The notes under the pieces: model-generated
What the model saw: only the letters and a program-made list of their open reading frames with translations
Databases searched by the model: none
What the model was told of the DNA's origin: nothing
Shown here: piece after piece, positions 47,353 through 59,000 of the stretch
Layout: each line of letters opens with the position of its first letter
How positions within the stretch are numbered: the first letter of the stretch is position 1
Source of the DNA: Rehmannia glutinosa
Taxonomy: Eukaryota > Streptophyta > Magnoliopsida > Lamiales > Orobanchaceae
Direction: 5' to 3'
DNA: 64,000 bases
Assembly: GCA_016081115.2 (NCBI GenBank)
Contig: JABTTQ020000669.1
Coordinates: 62,001 to 126,000 of the forward strand
Position numbers and translations under genes: made by a program

Positions 47353-50300
47353 AAGAATAATTTTAGCTATTATAGGAGACCTAAAGGTCTCAAGGCTAAC
47401 CCCCATGGACCCCAAAATTATAGGGTACCTAAAAATAATTCCTTTGTAGGTTATAGGGGCTATAACAACAATGGAAGATTCAAAATGGCTCGTGGACAGC
47501 GGATGTTCACGCCATATGAGCGGAAAGAGAGAACTTTTTACCAACATCAAGCTCCAAGAAGAGGGTATGGTCATGTTCGGCAATGGCAAAGGAAGAATTC
47601 TTGGAAATGGAGAAATTGGTAACTCTTCTTTCTCTCTTAGTAATGTTCTTTTAGTAGAAGGGCTTAAGTTCAATTTGATAAGTGTTAGCCAACTTTGTGA
47701 CTCAAATTATAATGTTGTTTTTAATAAATAAAAATGCCTTATTTCCAAAAATGATAAAATTATTTGTGAAGCAATTAGAAAAGGCAATCTTTACAAAATT
47801 TGTACAAGTGATTTGGTTAGTCAAAATGTTTCTTGTCTTGTCGCCAATAATGATTTAACTAGCTTATGGCATAGGCGACATGGACATGTTGGATACAAAA
47901 ATTTGCAAACTATTTACAAAAACCAACATGTAAAAGGACTACCCAAATTGAATTTTGAAAATCTTGGCTTATGTGACACTTGTCAAAAGAACAAATTAGT
48001 TAAGAGTAGTTTTAAGCCCAAAATGAAATTTCCACTACCAAACCCCTACAAATGCTTCATCTTGATTTGTATGGGGATATTGGTACGGCAAGTCTAAGTG
48101 GAAAACATTACACTTTTTGTTATAGTTGATGATTTTTCTAGTTATACTTGGGCTCTATTTCTTACAAATAAAAGCGATGCCGTTAATGAGTTTGTTAAGT
48201 TGTGTAGACTCATTGAAAATGAAAAGGAAGATACTATTAAGTCCATTCAAGTGATCGAGGTGGAGAATTTGACGGCGAATTTAGAGTCTTTTGTGAAACC
48301 AAGGGATATAGTCATAATTTTTCGGCTCCAAGGACACCTCAACAAAATGGAGTAGCGAAAGGAAGAATCGGACACTTCAAGAAATGAGTCGGTCCATGCT
48401 CAATGAATTTTCACTTCCAAAATATTTTTGGGCCAAGCCGTAAGTACCGCTTGCTATGTCATTAATCGAGTTTATATTCGTCTAAAATGAATAAAACTCC
48501 ATATGAGCTTTGGAAAGGAAGAACTCCAAATATTAGTTATTTCAAAATATTTGGATGTAAATGTTTTATTTTGAATACTAAGGATCAATTAGACAAACTT
48601 GATCCTAAAGCCGATGAAGGAATATTTATGGATATTCAATCAAGAGCAAAGCATATCGGGTTTATAATAAGACTAGCGGGGTTGTTGAAGAATCTATCCA
48701 TGTCAAATTCAATGAAGCTTCGGGGGTTGAAAGGATACCAAATGATGAAAGTGATGAAGAGGATATCGTTCAAGATGAAACTAAAAATGATCAACCTTCA
48801 AGCTCTAGTGTTCCTCAAGAAGAAAAAGGTGATACTTCGAATCTTCCCGTAGCATTGAAATTTAAGGGAGATCACCCAAAAGATCTTATTATTGGTGATC
48901 CCCTTGATAAAGTAATGACTCGAGGAAAATTTGCCGAGAAAGCTCTTATATCTCAAAAAGAGCCTAAAAATGCTAAGGAATCTATTGAAGATGAGGATTG
49001 GTTTTTAGAGATGCAAGAGGAGTTGAATCAATTTGAAAGGAATGATGTATGGGAATTAGTACCTTGTCCTCCATCTCAAACAATTATTGGTACAAAATGG
49101 GTATTTCGGAACAAGCTCGATGACCAAGGTAATATTGTTCGAAACAAAGCAAGGTTAGTAGCTCAAGGTTATTGTCAAGAAGAAGGTATTGATTATGATG
49201 AAACATTTGCACCCGTAGCACGTTTAGAAGCTATTCGTATTTTACTTGCCTATTCTTGTTTTAAAAATTTCAAGCTTTACCAAATTGATGTAAAATCCGC
49301 ATTTTTAAATGGTATTATTCAAGAAGAAGTCTATGTAAAATAACCTCCGGGGTTTGAAAATTTTTCTAGGCCTAATGATGTTTATAGACTTAAAAGGCCT
49401 TGTATGGTTTGAAACAAGCACCCGTGCATGGTACGATAGACTTAGCTCTTTTCTTTTGCAAAATGGTTTTACAAGAGGTAAAGTTGATACTACTCTCTTT
49501 GTTTTTGAAAAAGGGCAAGATTGCTTATTAGTGCAAATTTATGTTGATGATATTATTTTTGGTGCTACTAATGAATCCTTGTGCAAGAAATTTTCTAAGT
49601 TAATGCAAGGTGAATTTGAAATGAGCATGATGGGGAGCTCAACTTCTTCCTTGGACTTCAAATTAAGCAATGCCACGAAGGAAAATTATATTTCTCAATC
49701 AAAATATACAAAGGAGCTTTTGAAGAAATTTGGCATTGAAGAAGGAAGAACCGTCTCTACCCCAATGGCAACAAATGTCAAGATTGACAAAGATGAAAAA
49801 GGCAAGTCGGTTGATGAATCCAAATATAGAGGTATGATTGGTAGTTTACTTTATTTAACCGCAAGTAGACCGGACATTCTTCATGCCGTATGCCTATGTG
49901 CTCGTTTTCAAAGCAATCCCAAAGAATCTCATATGAGTGTCGTTAAAAGGATTTTTCGATATTTGAAAGGCACTATTCAATATGGTTTATTCTATCCAAA
50001 GAATGAAAAATTTTCTCTTAAAGGTTATAGTGATTCGGATTATGCAGGAAATATTGATGATCGGAAAAGTACTTCCGGATCATGTCAATTTCTAGGTGAT
50101 TGCCTAGTTTCTTGGTTTTCAAAGAAACAAAATTGTGTTTCACTTTCAACGGTCGAAGCCGAATATATTTCCGCGGCATTTTGTTGTACACAACTTCTTT
50201 GGATGAAACAAACCTTAGCGGATTATAAATGTTCTTTTGAAAGTGTTCCTATCTTTTGTGATAATATTTCCGCTATAAACATTGCTCAAAACCCGGTTCA

Positions 50301-50484
50301 TCATAACCGTACTAAACATATTGAGATTCGACATCATTTTCTAAGGGATTGTGTTTCAAAACGAAAAATTGAGATATCTTTTGTACCATCTCAAGACCAA
50401 TTAGCGGACATCTTTACAAAACCGCTATCTTCCGAGACTTTTGCATCGATACGAGCTCGGTTAGGCATAATGCATATTGAATGA
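47353..50484 (+). pseudogene. Element 3 pol: protease, integrase, RT, RNase H
   Basis: Protease WLVDSGCSRHMSG at about 47486; GAG-pre-integrase with LWHRRHGHVG and CDTCQKNK (HHCC zinc site, 47813-48025); integrase core with VIVDDFSSYTWALFL (48119-) and a frameshifted GGEF region; the codon for the catalytic Glu after QQNGV (about 48350) is disrupted by a small deletion. Then TPYELWKGRTPNISYFKIFGCK. RT at 49093-49650: GTKWVFRNKLDDQG, KARLVAQGYCQEEGIDY, YQIDVKSAFLNG, a stop at 49341 and a frameshift, then LLVQIYVDDIIFGAT. RNase H is open to the end: GYSDSDYAGNIDDRKSTSGS, STVEAEYISAAFC, KHIEIRHHFLRDC and DIFTKPL. Last codon at 50484. The 49354-50484 block is intact for 376 codons. Confidence 0.92.
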
Positions 50485-51667
50485 GGCTTACATTTGCATT
50501 TTGCACGTTTTTAAAACTTAGGGGCGAAAAATCGGATTTTTGGTTGAAAATTCGGATTTTTTGAAAAACTGACAAACAGTGGGCTGAAAGGGTTGAGGGC
50601 AGACGGTCGCCCTCAACCTCGACCGGTCGCCCTAGGCTTAAAATTGGATTAAAACCGTTTTGTCTTCAGCATTCTTCATTTTAACTTATTTTGGCCATTT
50701 TTCGTCCCCTTTGCCTAAATCACACAAATTTCACTTCAAATTTGTTTTCTTGCATATGTTTTATATTTTTGGACTTCATTAAGCTCGATTATCATCATCA
50801 TTGCTCATCTTTACCGAATAAATGGTAAGAATTTTACTCCATTTGCTCAATTGGGTTGAACCCTTGAGATTTTGACTTATTTGCAAAAAAATTTGTGCTA
50901 GTTTCATATGAATGTGATGAGCTTAATATTTATGATGTATTGAATGTTGTTTGAACTGAATTGGTGATGAAAATTTTTGGCTTAAATGAATTTCAAAGGC
51001 GTTATATACTTCTAGTTTTATTCGACGCACGCCAAGTGTTCGACAAAATGTTTCAATGAAAAATTCATCACCTACGTGATTCTCTCGATTTGAAAAGTCA
51101 TATAAGTTTATAGAGATCATGTTTTATCAATCAAATGAGCTTTTGCAAGTCAATTGATCAACTTTTCCCTTTTACTTGGAATTTAAGCTTCAATTTTCAA
51201 TAAGCTCGATAAATCGATAAATTTGCGCACTTTGATATGAATATATGATGTTTTTATCGTGCTAACATTCTTTTGATGATTCCAAAGGGGAGAAACAGGA
51301 AAAATGCTCATACGCTCAAAGAAGCGAAAATAAGCTTGCAAGAAAAGCTATAAGCTAGGGCTCTTGAAAGCCATAAGCTGTGAAAAATGCTTAGTCCATT
51401 TGATGTATTGTGGACTTTTATGCTTGGCTAATGATGTTTTTGACAGGGAGCTTATAAGCTCATGGAATACTTGTTCTTTATATGCATGTTGATAGGGGAG
51501 CTTGTGCAAAAATGATTTTGAAAAATCTTTGCTCCTATCCTTGTGTGTTTGTACTTATGATGTATCTTGTTTGTAATTGATTGTTGTTTTAAGACCAGGA
51601 AAATTTGTTTTGTTTTAAAATCGACCTTCTAAAATTGTTTTGGTTTGTAATCATCAAAAAGGGAGTT
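50485..51667 (+). other. Element 3 3' untranslated region and polypurine tract
   Basis: No ORF. It contains GACGGTCGCCC and CGACCGGTCGCCC words at about 50600-50635, like those in the LTRs, and TAAGCTC-type words at 51290-51480. The polypurine tract CATCAAAAAGGGAGTT ends at 51667, directly before the 3' LTR. Confidence 0.75.
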
Positions 51668-53009
51668 TGTTAGATAAATGTTTTTATCAAGATTTTGATG
51701 ATTTTGTTTTAATAAGATTTTATACCAAAACAATATTTTTATATGTTGTCCAAATACTCCTAAATGATTTAAAATGTGTTTACTAATTTTTGGAGTATTT
51801 CTTAGAGTTTTTAATTTGACATAAATTGGACATCACTTTTGATGGTTTTGTTTAAATTGGTTTTACACCAAAATTATGTTTATAAATGTTGTCTAAATAC
51901 TCCCAAATGATTTAAAATGTTTTTACTAATTTTTGGAGTATTTCTTGAAGTTTATTTTTGAAAAAAATCGGACAACATTTCAAAAGGGCGGTCGGCCGGT
52001 CGCACAAAGTGGTCGACCGCACCAAGATTAGAAAATCGAAACAGAACTTACAGGTCTTAAAAAAAGGGGGAGGGGGACCGGTCAAGGGTGAGGTCGACCG
52101 GTCGCACCCTAGGGCGACCGGTCGCACCCCACCTCGGCCGTCGCACCCCGCAACCCCTACCTGGATCGCACTAGTTTTTTAAACGGTCGAAATCTTCAAC
52201 AGGCAACCTGGGTCGCCCCTATGTTATTTTTGACAACAAAATTCCAACCGTTGTAACTGTGACAAGAAGATTTGCTTTTCAATTTTGTACAATATTTCTA
52301 CATCTTGTGATCTTCTTTTTGTAGACAAAAGTGAAGATAGAGGAGCCTATGTTGGGAGCCTATGTTGGTGAAGCTTCCCTATAAATAGAGGATGAATTGA
52401 AGACACAAGACACAACACATACAAGCAAAATACACAACAAGAAATCTGCAAATTGTTCAAGCTTATATTTTTACATTCTTGTTGTAATAGCCTAAGTACT
52501 TTCACTTGCACATCTTTGAGGTTTAGGCTTTTTGATTCTTGATTACACTTGCACTCAATCTTTGTATTGGTTTCATAGAGTTGTAATCTTGAATTTTGTC
52601 CATCATTCAACACAAGACATCCTTGTGAGTATTCTTGTGGTAAGAATACACTTGGGTAATTTAGGTGATAGGTGTTTGAAGAGTGTGGTACTCTTCAAAG
52701 GTGGTGAAGGAAGATTGTGGTAATCTCCTTGAAGGTGTTGTAAGAGGATTGTGGTGATCCTCAAGGTGTTGTATTAATTGTGGTAATTAATAAAATCTTT
52801 TTTCTTTTTGAAATCCATCCTGGAGATACTGGGGTGGTAGAGGATTAGGCCCTAGGTGGGTTGAACCTCTTTAAATCAACGAGTGTTGTTTAATTTCCGT
52901 ATTTACATTCTTGTCATTTACTTGTTGATTCGAAAAAGAGGGTTATTTGCGAAAAATCGGCATAATCTATTCACCCCCCTCTAGATTATCGTAGCCACTT
53001 GGACTAACA
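51668..53009 (+). repeat. Element 3 3' LTR (complete)
   Basis: 1342 bp, TGTTAGATAAATG to GGACTAACA. Includes GGTCGACC and CGACCGGTCGCACCC clusters at 51985-52150, CTATAAATAGAGG from 52379, and the segment 52870-53009 that the 5' copy has lost. Confidence 0.92.
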
Positions 53010-53014
53010 ACATT

Positions 53015-53284
53015 GTCCAAGTTGCATCTCTTCCTATTTTCATTTGTCCACTCGGTCCTTGGTTTTTCAACCATGGCTGGTCTTGCTTCAGCAACAACTT
53101 CTTCTCCTTCAGCTGCAGTTGCTTTTCTTACAGTCGTGTTCACTTTCAGTATTTGCAGTGGCCCATCCTCTATCACAAGCCATACTTCATCATGTAATGC
53201 AGATAGATTAGCCTGCATATGAATTTTCCAATCATCAAATTCTTCAACAGTGAACATAGGAATGCATGTCAGATTTGCTTCCAT
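53015..53284 (-). pseudogene. Element 2 gag N-terminus, separated by element 3
   Basis: The ATG at 53284 opens MEANLTCIPMFTVEEFDDWK, then VWLVIEDGP, an acidic linker (AAEGEEVVAEA) and WTNENRKRCNLDNV, where element 3 interrupts. The first Met is chosen because element 1 gag starts at the same place (19578), just inside the primer site. The frame continues at 44732. Confidence 0.88.
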
Positions 53285-53395
53285 GATAATAACTTTGCTT
53301 AAAATGAAAGATTTTGAAAATACAAGTGTTTAAAACCTTTTAAAAAGATAGAGATCTAGTTCAGTAACCAGTGCGGAAGGCTCAATGAACCAACC

Positions 53396-53407
53396 CCTCT
53401 AATACCA
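53396..53407 (-). other. Primer binding site of element 2 (tRNA-iMet), altered
   Basis: The minus strand reads TGGTATTAGAGG where the standard site is TGGTATCAGAGC. The CAG to TAG change is what deamination of a methylated CHG cytosine would give. Confidence 0.75.
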
Positions 53408-53409
53408 CT

Positions 53410-54943
53410 TGTTGGTCCCAAGGGGTGTGAGTAAGGTTTAGAAGGGGGGGTTGAATAAACCTTACAAATTTTTGATTTTAGTCCTTTTAAAATTACAACA
53501 GAGTTGACTCAAATAGATGTGTCCTTGAGGGACAGCTAAGTTGGTTATTCAGCTAAGTTATCCACTCAACTCAATAGAGCTGTTGATAGATTAACTCGGT
53601 TGTTTAACCTAAACTTAACTTGGTTGGTGTGGTTTTATCAGCGGAAGACTTAACACCCTTTGATTAGATTTAATCTTGTTTTAAACACTCGATTTTTAGC
53701 ATTTGGTTATTAATCAGTTGGATAGCAATGTAACACTAACAGCAGATCTAATGTAAGTATGCAGGAAGATAAATGTGCTGAAAGTAAATGACACAAATGT
53801 TTTTATAAAGGTTCGAAGATGGGGTAATTCTTCTAATCCTCTCTTATCCAACTCCTGGAGGAATCCACTAAATAACAGATCGTTTACAAAGTGGTGAACG
53901 ATGCGAGACATGCCTTGATCACACAGCTGGCTTCTCTTGCGACTCAACTTCTTACAGAGCAGCTGCCTTGGTACTTCAGCTCATTTCTCAAGTTCTTGGA
54001 TTTGATCACGAAGCCCTCCAACAAACTTGATACTGGTTCGATCTTGAACCTTCCTACAATCCTCCTTGGAAAGTAGACCCCTTTTGATTCTTCAAAAGTT
54101 TCCTTTTCAACAGATTTGAAGTTGTCTTTCCTTCACAGCTTGTGTTGGATCGATTTCCTTTGAGTTTCAGGCTTGAGGATTTGCTTGAATGTACTTAAAA
54201 ATATTGCAGGTTAAATGTTTGAATATTGCTTGCTTGTTCGTGGTTCATGTAATCAAGGTAACCTTTTCTCAATAACTTCCTCAGCCTTTTATAGTGTACA
54301 TTTGAAATTTTGCCCGTTAAAGAGATAGGCTAATTTCAAATGTCACTTTTGTAGTTTTGTTTGTTGGCTTATCCTGTTGTAGTCCTTAATGTTGACATTT
54401 CCTTGTATTAAATGTCTTTGCAGCATAGCAGGTGCCTGACACAGGGTGCAGTGGTTCCCATTGGTTTGTTCCTTTTGCACAATTCTGGGACTAACACTTT
54501 AGACGTGACAGCTTTGACATATTACTATATTGAATAATATTCTTGACTTTAATCAACGGATCTAAGTCAGTTGTCTTGACTAGACTGTTGTCTTTACCCC
54601 CAGGTGACTTGAGTCAGCTCCAATAGTTGGATAACTCAACTATCACTTCAACCTTGAGACTTGGCTTCTTGAGTTGACTTGACTGACACTTCTCACGATT
54701 GTTCCTCACCGACACTCCTTGATCGAGTCCTTGACCTCCTTCTGGCCATACTCGGTGACACACAACAGTAGTCTTTAATCCAAATCCAGCGATTGACTTA
54801 TTGTATTCCTTGGCATAGCTGACTTGAGTCAGCTTTCTCAGCCCTATCTATTATAATACAAATTACAAGGAAAATGGGATGCCAACTTTCTAGTTTAAGT
54901 TTTACATGGTATCATCAAAATCTACTAAATAAATTTCCTAACA
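53410..54943 (-). repeat. Element 2 5' LTR
   Basis: 1534 bp, TGTTGGTCCC to CCTAACA on the + strand, pairing with 21841-23365. Followed by the TTATT duplication (54944-54948) and then the rest of the solo gypsy LTR. Confidence 0.9.
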
Positions 54944-54948
54944 TTATT

Positions 54949-55520
54949 CTTAATTGCTTTTTATCTGATCAGTAATTTGCATGTCATACTTCTAGTCCAT
55001 AATCCGGGAGGTGAGTTCTAGTAAGACGAAAATCGAATTCAGACATAGATAGGGTAATGTATCGGGAGACTACTTCTATTTGTGGGGAGTACTTCAATTC
55101 AAAGATCTTTTGGGAGTTAATAATAGTTGTGATAGATTGGGAGACCTCAATTATTATTAATCTACTGTTTATACACCACCCGGGAGGGATAATAAACTAT
55201 TTTAGGAATTGAACCCATAGAATTGCATGAATTGGTTTTTAAAACTTTAATTGCATTTAATATTGAAGAAATATGTTGAGATTATGTGCCTAAGGTTGCT
55301 CCTGTAGTTGGTGAAAATACTTGTGGGGTTCGCAAATTTATTTCTTTTGTTTTCTTTTATTTTTGATTTTTTAGATAAAATTAAACATTCGGTCGCTTCA
55401 ATAAAATTGGAATGCATTGTTATTATAGCCTGAGTGTTTCGAATATCAATCCTTGAGGAATACGACCTTGCTTGCCATTATTTTATAAACTACACTGTAC
55501 ACTTGAAGTTGTATGAACCA
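54949..55520 (+). mobile_element. Solo Ty3/gypsy LTR, piece 3 of 3
   Basis: Ends with the conserved gypsy LTR tail: CCTTGAGGAATACGACCTTGC, TATAAACTACACTGTACAC, then GTATGAACCA. The related LTRs have CTATAAACTACACCG.ACAC and end GCGAACA. The following AATAT is the candidate target duplication. After it the minus-strand LINE resumes. Confidence 0.75.
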
Positions 55521-55525
55521 AATAT

Positions 55526-57290
55526 TTTTGGCGAAACAAGAGATTTCTTTGCCACCAAGTAGAGAAGGATTGATCAGAATTCAGGTTGTCCTTCCAACAC
55601 ACATGGAAAAGCTTCTGGATCAGCTTGGCTCTTTTACAAGAGAAAAAGAGATGATGCATTAATTCTTCTTCTTCTTTTTTTTTAGAGGAGATGCATTGAT
55701 TCTTCTTCCTCTCCACACATGTGACAAAAATAGTCAATTTGGACCCTCCTAAGACATATCAAGTTTAATAACCATATATCTTTTTTTCCCTTCCTAAGAC
55801 AAGTAAATAAGTGAAGACATTCATGGGCAACAACAACATTATCCAAAATCATCTCATCAGCAGAAGCAGATTGATTTTCACTAATACAAAATTTCGGACA
55901 ATGTTTAAGTCCATCAGCAAGAATTTTGGAAATAATTTTGTAAGACTCGGAACAGAGACTAATAGGCCTAAAATGGGCCATGGAGGAAGGATGCTTAATT
56001 TTTGGAATAAGAGTGATTAACGTATGATTAACACTCCTAAGCATTCTACCAGAATGAGAAAAAAAATCTTAACAACAGAGCAAACATCAAAGTGCACAAT
56101 TTTCCAAAAGAAATTGAAAGAAAAAAGGAGTCATACCATCCATCCCTGGAGCTTTATTTGGATTCATGGCAAAGAGGGCATGTTTGATCTCAGATCATCA
56201 ATAGTTTCACCAGATTTTGGTTTATAGCCTCCGAGTTGGATCCGGGATTCCTTAAGAATTTCATCTGAAATAAATGGTTTGGAAGAAGTGAAAAGTTGGG
56301 AATAGAAATTAGTTATAATGGGTTTAATCTCATCAACTGACTTACAATTGGTTTCCTCAGGTTTAATAAGATTAAAAAGGTTATGGTTTTTGATTTTCTG
56401 AATGTAAGTAGCATGCATTTTTTTGTATTTTATCTCCCTCTTTCAACCAATGCACCCTCGTCTTTTGTTTCCAATATTGTTCCTCCTCACCATAAGCTAC
56501 TGATAAGGATCTTTTAAGACTGTTCCATACGAACCAATTATGGTCACCGCTTTGATGTTTGAGATTTTCCATAGTAGTCTTAATAGATAGGATCCTTTTG
56601 CCCGAGTTCTGACCTTGATTTTTATACCAATTAAGCAGGTGGACTCTATAATTCTTGATTTTGGGTTGCACCTGAAAAAAATAGAGTACCCATGACTTGG
56701 AAGGCCCAAGCCCCCTCTGCAACATGATTAATTCCATCCAAGTGAGCCTATCTAGGGTAAAAAAAAATATTTTGTTCAACTTGAGGGTGTCTGTGGTAGA
56801 GTTTAACAACAAAAGACAGTGGTCTGAAAACTGTGTTTACTCAAGCTGGATCATCGCGTTTGGGACTGAAGATGCCACTCCGGAGAAACGAAAAACTGAT
56901 CAAGTTTCTCTTCCACATATCCTTCCCCATCTCTGTTATTGGACCAAGTAAATTTGCCACCAACACCCTGGACCTCTTCCATATTCAGACTAGCAAGGAA
57001 TTGATTGAAATTCAGAAAACTAGAAGGTAATCTCATTCTTCCACCCTTCTTCTCCTCAACACACCTAATGTCATTGAAATCTCCCCCCATGAAACACAAG
57101 TCAACCCAATTGACACTATCACTAATAACAAATTCCCATTGAAGCCTTCGAGTGTTGCTATCTGGACTAGCATAGACAAGAATACCCCAACCCCTCTCCT
57201 TATTTACCACACTCTCATATTCGACTTCAATACAAAATTGACTCTCAATGATTTTAATGAGAGAGCGAAAGATTAGACCAAGCAATCAAG
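55526..57290 (-). pseudogene. LINE ORF2: endonuclease, partial RT, zf-RVT (5' part of the split LINE)
   Basis: On the minus strand: endonuclease end at 57285-56860 (GGDFNDIRCVEEKKGG, GGKFTWSNNRDGEGYVEEKLD); linker and pre-RT at 56812-56381 (YWKQKTRVHWLKEGDK); then ITNFYSQLFTSS and RT fingers at 56040-55780 (TLITLIPKIKHPSSMAHFRPISLC, YKIISKILADGLK). The catalytic palm with its FADD box is missing: KKDIWLLNL is followed within a few residues by CHMCGEEEESMHLL, the zf-RVT region, which is then partly duplicated by overlap with 55737-55526 (HHLFFSCKRAKLIQKLF). The C-terminus continues at 6626. Inactive, with several frameshifts. Confidence 0.85.
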
Positions 57291-59000
57291 TAATCCCCTA
57301 CTTATCCCCATAGGATTAAAACATTTCTAATTATCATTCCACTTTAATTTTTGCAGATAGTAGCAATAAAGCAAGATTTTTTCATAGTCTCACTTTAAAG
57401 ATAATGTCCGGATGGTGGAAAAAGATTCCTTCAATTGGGAAATTGCACAGGCCCACCTGACATCTACAATTCCACACCATAGCCTTCATTGATCAAGATG
57501 AGGCCATATTTGGTTGGCTTCCTCCACCATAAAGTCCGCACTTTCAATAATTTTTTGTTTCTTTTTGGAATCCAGTTTTGCCTCCATCTCATTCTCATCG
57601 ATTCCACTTCATCAATAAGGTGAATACCCTTTTTCCTTATTTTGGTAATGAAGGCCTCACGATATTTTCCTTATTTTGGTTCTCCTTTTTCAGATTGTTC
57701 TTAGTCAAGGTTTTTACGAAGAGTCTTTTCCCACTTCATTTTTCTCCCTCCACATACTTATGGATATGTCAATAAGGGGACCTTTATTGAAATCAATCTC
57801 ATTGGGACATTAAAAATCTCATTTAAATCAATCATCATGGAACTCGCCATATTGGATTATGAAGTTATTTGTTCCTTATCTAGTAAGTCCACCATCTCGT
57901 TGTGGGCGCCCAATTGTTAAGGATAAGGTGTGATTCTCGAGATCTTTCCCTTTATCGTCATCTTTCACTCTGAATAATCAACTTTTTTGAATGGGGATTA
58001 GATAGATCTTGATTACTTTCGACACTTGAACCTCAAGAATTTTCCAATCATTGTCCTCTTTTCATTACATTTTGGATACATTTTCTCACTGGGGCGCTCT
58101 TTTGAGCGGGGGACCAATAAAAACGGAGGGTCACATTTTTGTTTAAGCTCTTGACTCCTTGAAGATTTGGAGGTTCCGTTCCATAACTTGCTTGATTTCC
58201 TTTTTCATTCCTCACCCAAGATATCCATCATCTCTCACCACTCCAAAACTCGACCATCTTGGAGGTTTCTTTTTTGATATCTTCTTTCCTAATTTTACAA
58301 ATTCTTTCATTGTGATCCATCCTTCCACAATAAAAGCAAAATCCAAGCAATTTTCAAATTTAAAGTCACCCAACAAGAATGATTGCCCAAATTGATAAGC
58401 GTTCCACGAGGTAGGGTTTTTCAGCATTAATTTTCACCAATATTTGATGTGTCTACCCGGAGAATCACCTGAATCAATGCACACCACATCACTAACTCCA
58501 CAAAAGATTTTACCAATCTTAAGACCCATTTCAAGACAAATCAAATGGTTTGGTAAATTCTAGATCGCACCCAAAATCCACATGTTTAAAAGTCTCAAAG
58601 CTTGGGGTGCCTCGAATCTTCTCCTTCCTTTAAAATAAAGTACTGATTTCAAAAGACCATAATTTCCCTTGGAAAACTTTCTTCTTATCTTCTGGTTTCT
58701 CAAAGACAAATTGGAAAAAGTTGGTTCCAAGTTCTCTAATGATGAAAGAGTTTTTGACTTGCCAAATGGATGACATGGTATTTTTAAGACTACTCAGGTT
58801 CACTTTTTATGTCCAAAAACTCTAACATAAAGACTTATATCCCATTACTCCTTACAATGGGATATATCAGTTTCAGTCAACAAAATACCATTTTTTTGTG
58901 TTAGAAAGAGAAAAATTCGAAGTTTTAAGAGTTAAATCAGAATCCATAGTTAGAGATCCCCTTTCCACCGTGGAAGCCGGATCCAAAGTCTGGCTACACC
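57291..59000 (-). pseudogene. LINE ORF1 region (DUF4283-like plus CCHC knuckle) and linker
   Basis: The minus strand from about 58960 reads MDSDLTLKTSNFSLS, then in shifting frames MSSIWQVKNSFIIRELG and LGTNFFQFVFEKPEDKKKVFQG (58760-58650), MGLKIGKIFCGVSDV (about 58530), VKINAEKPYLVERL, and a knuckle CFYCGRMDHNERIC (CX2CX4HX4C) at about 58345-58300. This is the DUF4283 then zf-CCHC order of plant LINE ORF1. Downstream to the endonuclease the sequence is too broken to read. The 5' boundary near 59000 is approximate. Confidence 0.75.

Larger units (their letters stand above)
44733..53009 (+). mobile_element. Element 3: Ty1/copia retrotransposon, 8.3 kb, inserted in element 2 gag
   Basis: The left LTR starts TGTTAGATAAATG (44733) and the right LTR ends CACTTGGACTAACA (53009). 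ACATT is duplicated at 44728-44732 and 53010-53014. Removing it rejoins element 2 gag in frame (TKDIL... with ...KRCNLDNV). The two LTRs look nearly identical by eye, so insertion was recent. A deletion removed the last ~140 bp of the left LTR, the primer site and the start of gag. Coding order on the + strand is gag, protease, integrase, RT, RNase H; no extra ORF follows. The lineage within copia is not settled (Tork/Angela- or SIRE-like RT). Confidence 0.92.
21841..54943 (-). mobile_element. Element 2: Sirevirus-like Ty1/copia retrotransposon split by three insertions
   Basis: The left LTR is 21841-23365 and the right LTR 53410-54943; on the + strand they start TGTAGGTCCC and TGTTGGTCCC and both end CCTAACA. 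Duplications TTATT lie at 21836-21840 and 54944-54948. It spans 33.1 kb, but about 19 kb is later insertions: gypsy 24746-34155, solo LTR 35455-37028 and copia element 3 at 44733-53009. The residual element is about 13.8 kb, matching element 1 (14.3 kb). The order on the minus strand is the same as in element 1: gag, pol, long third ORF, polypurine tract. Confidence 0.9.
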
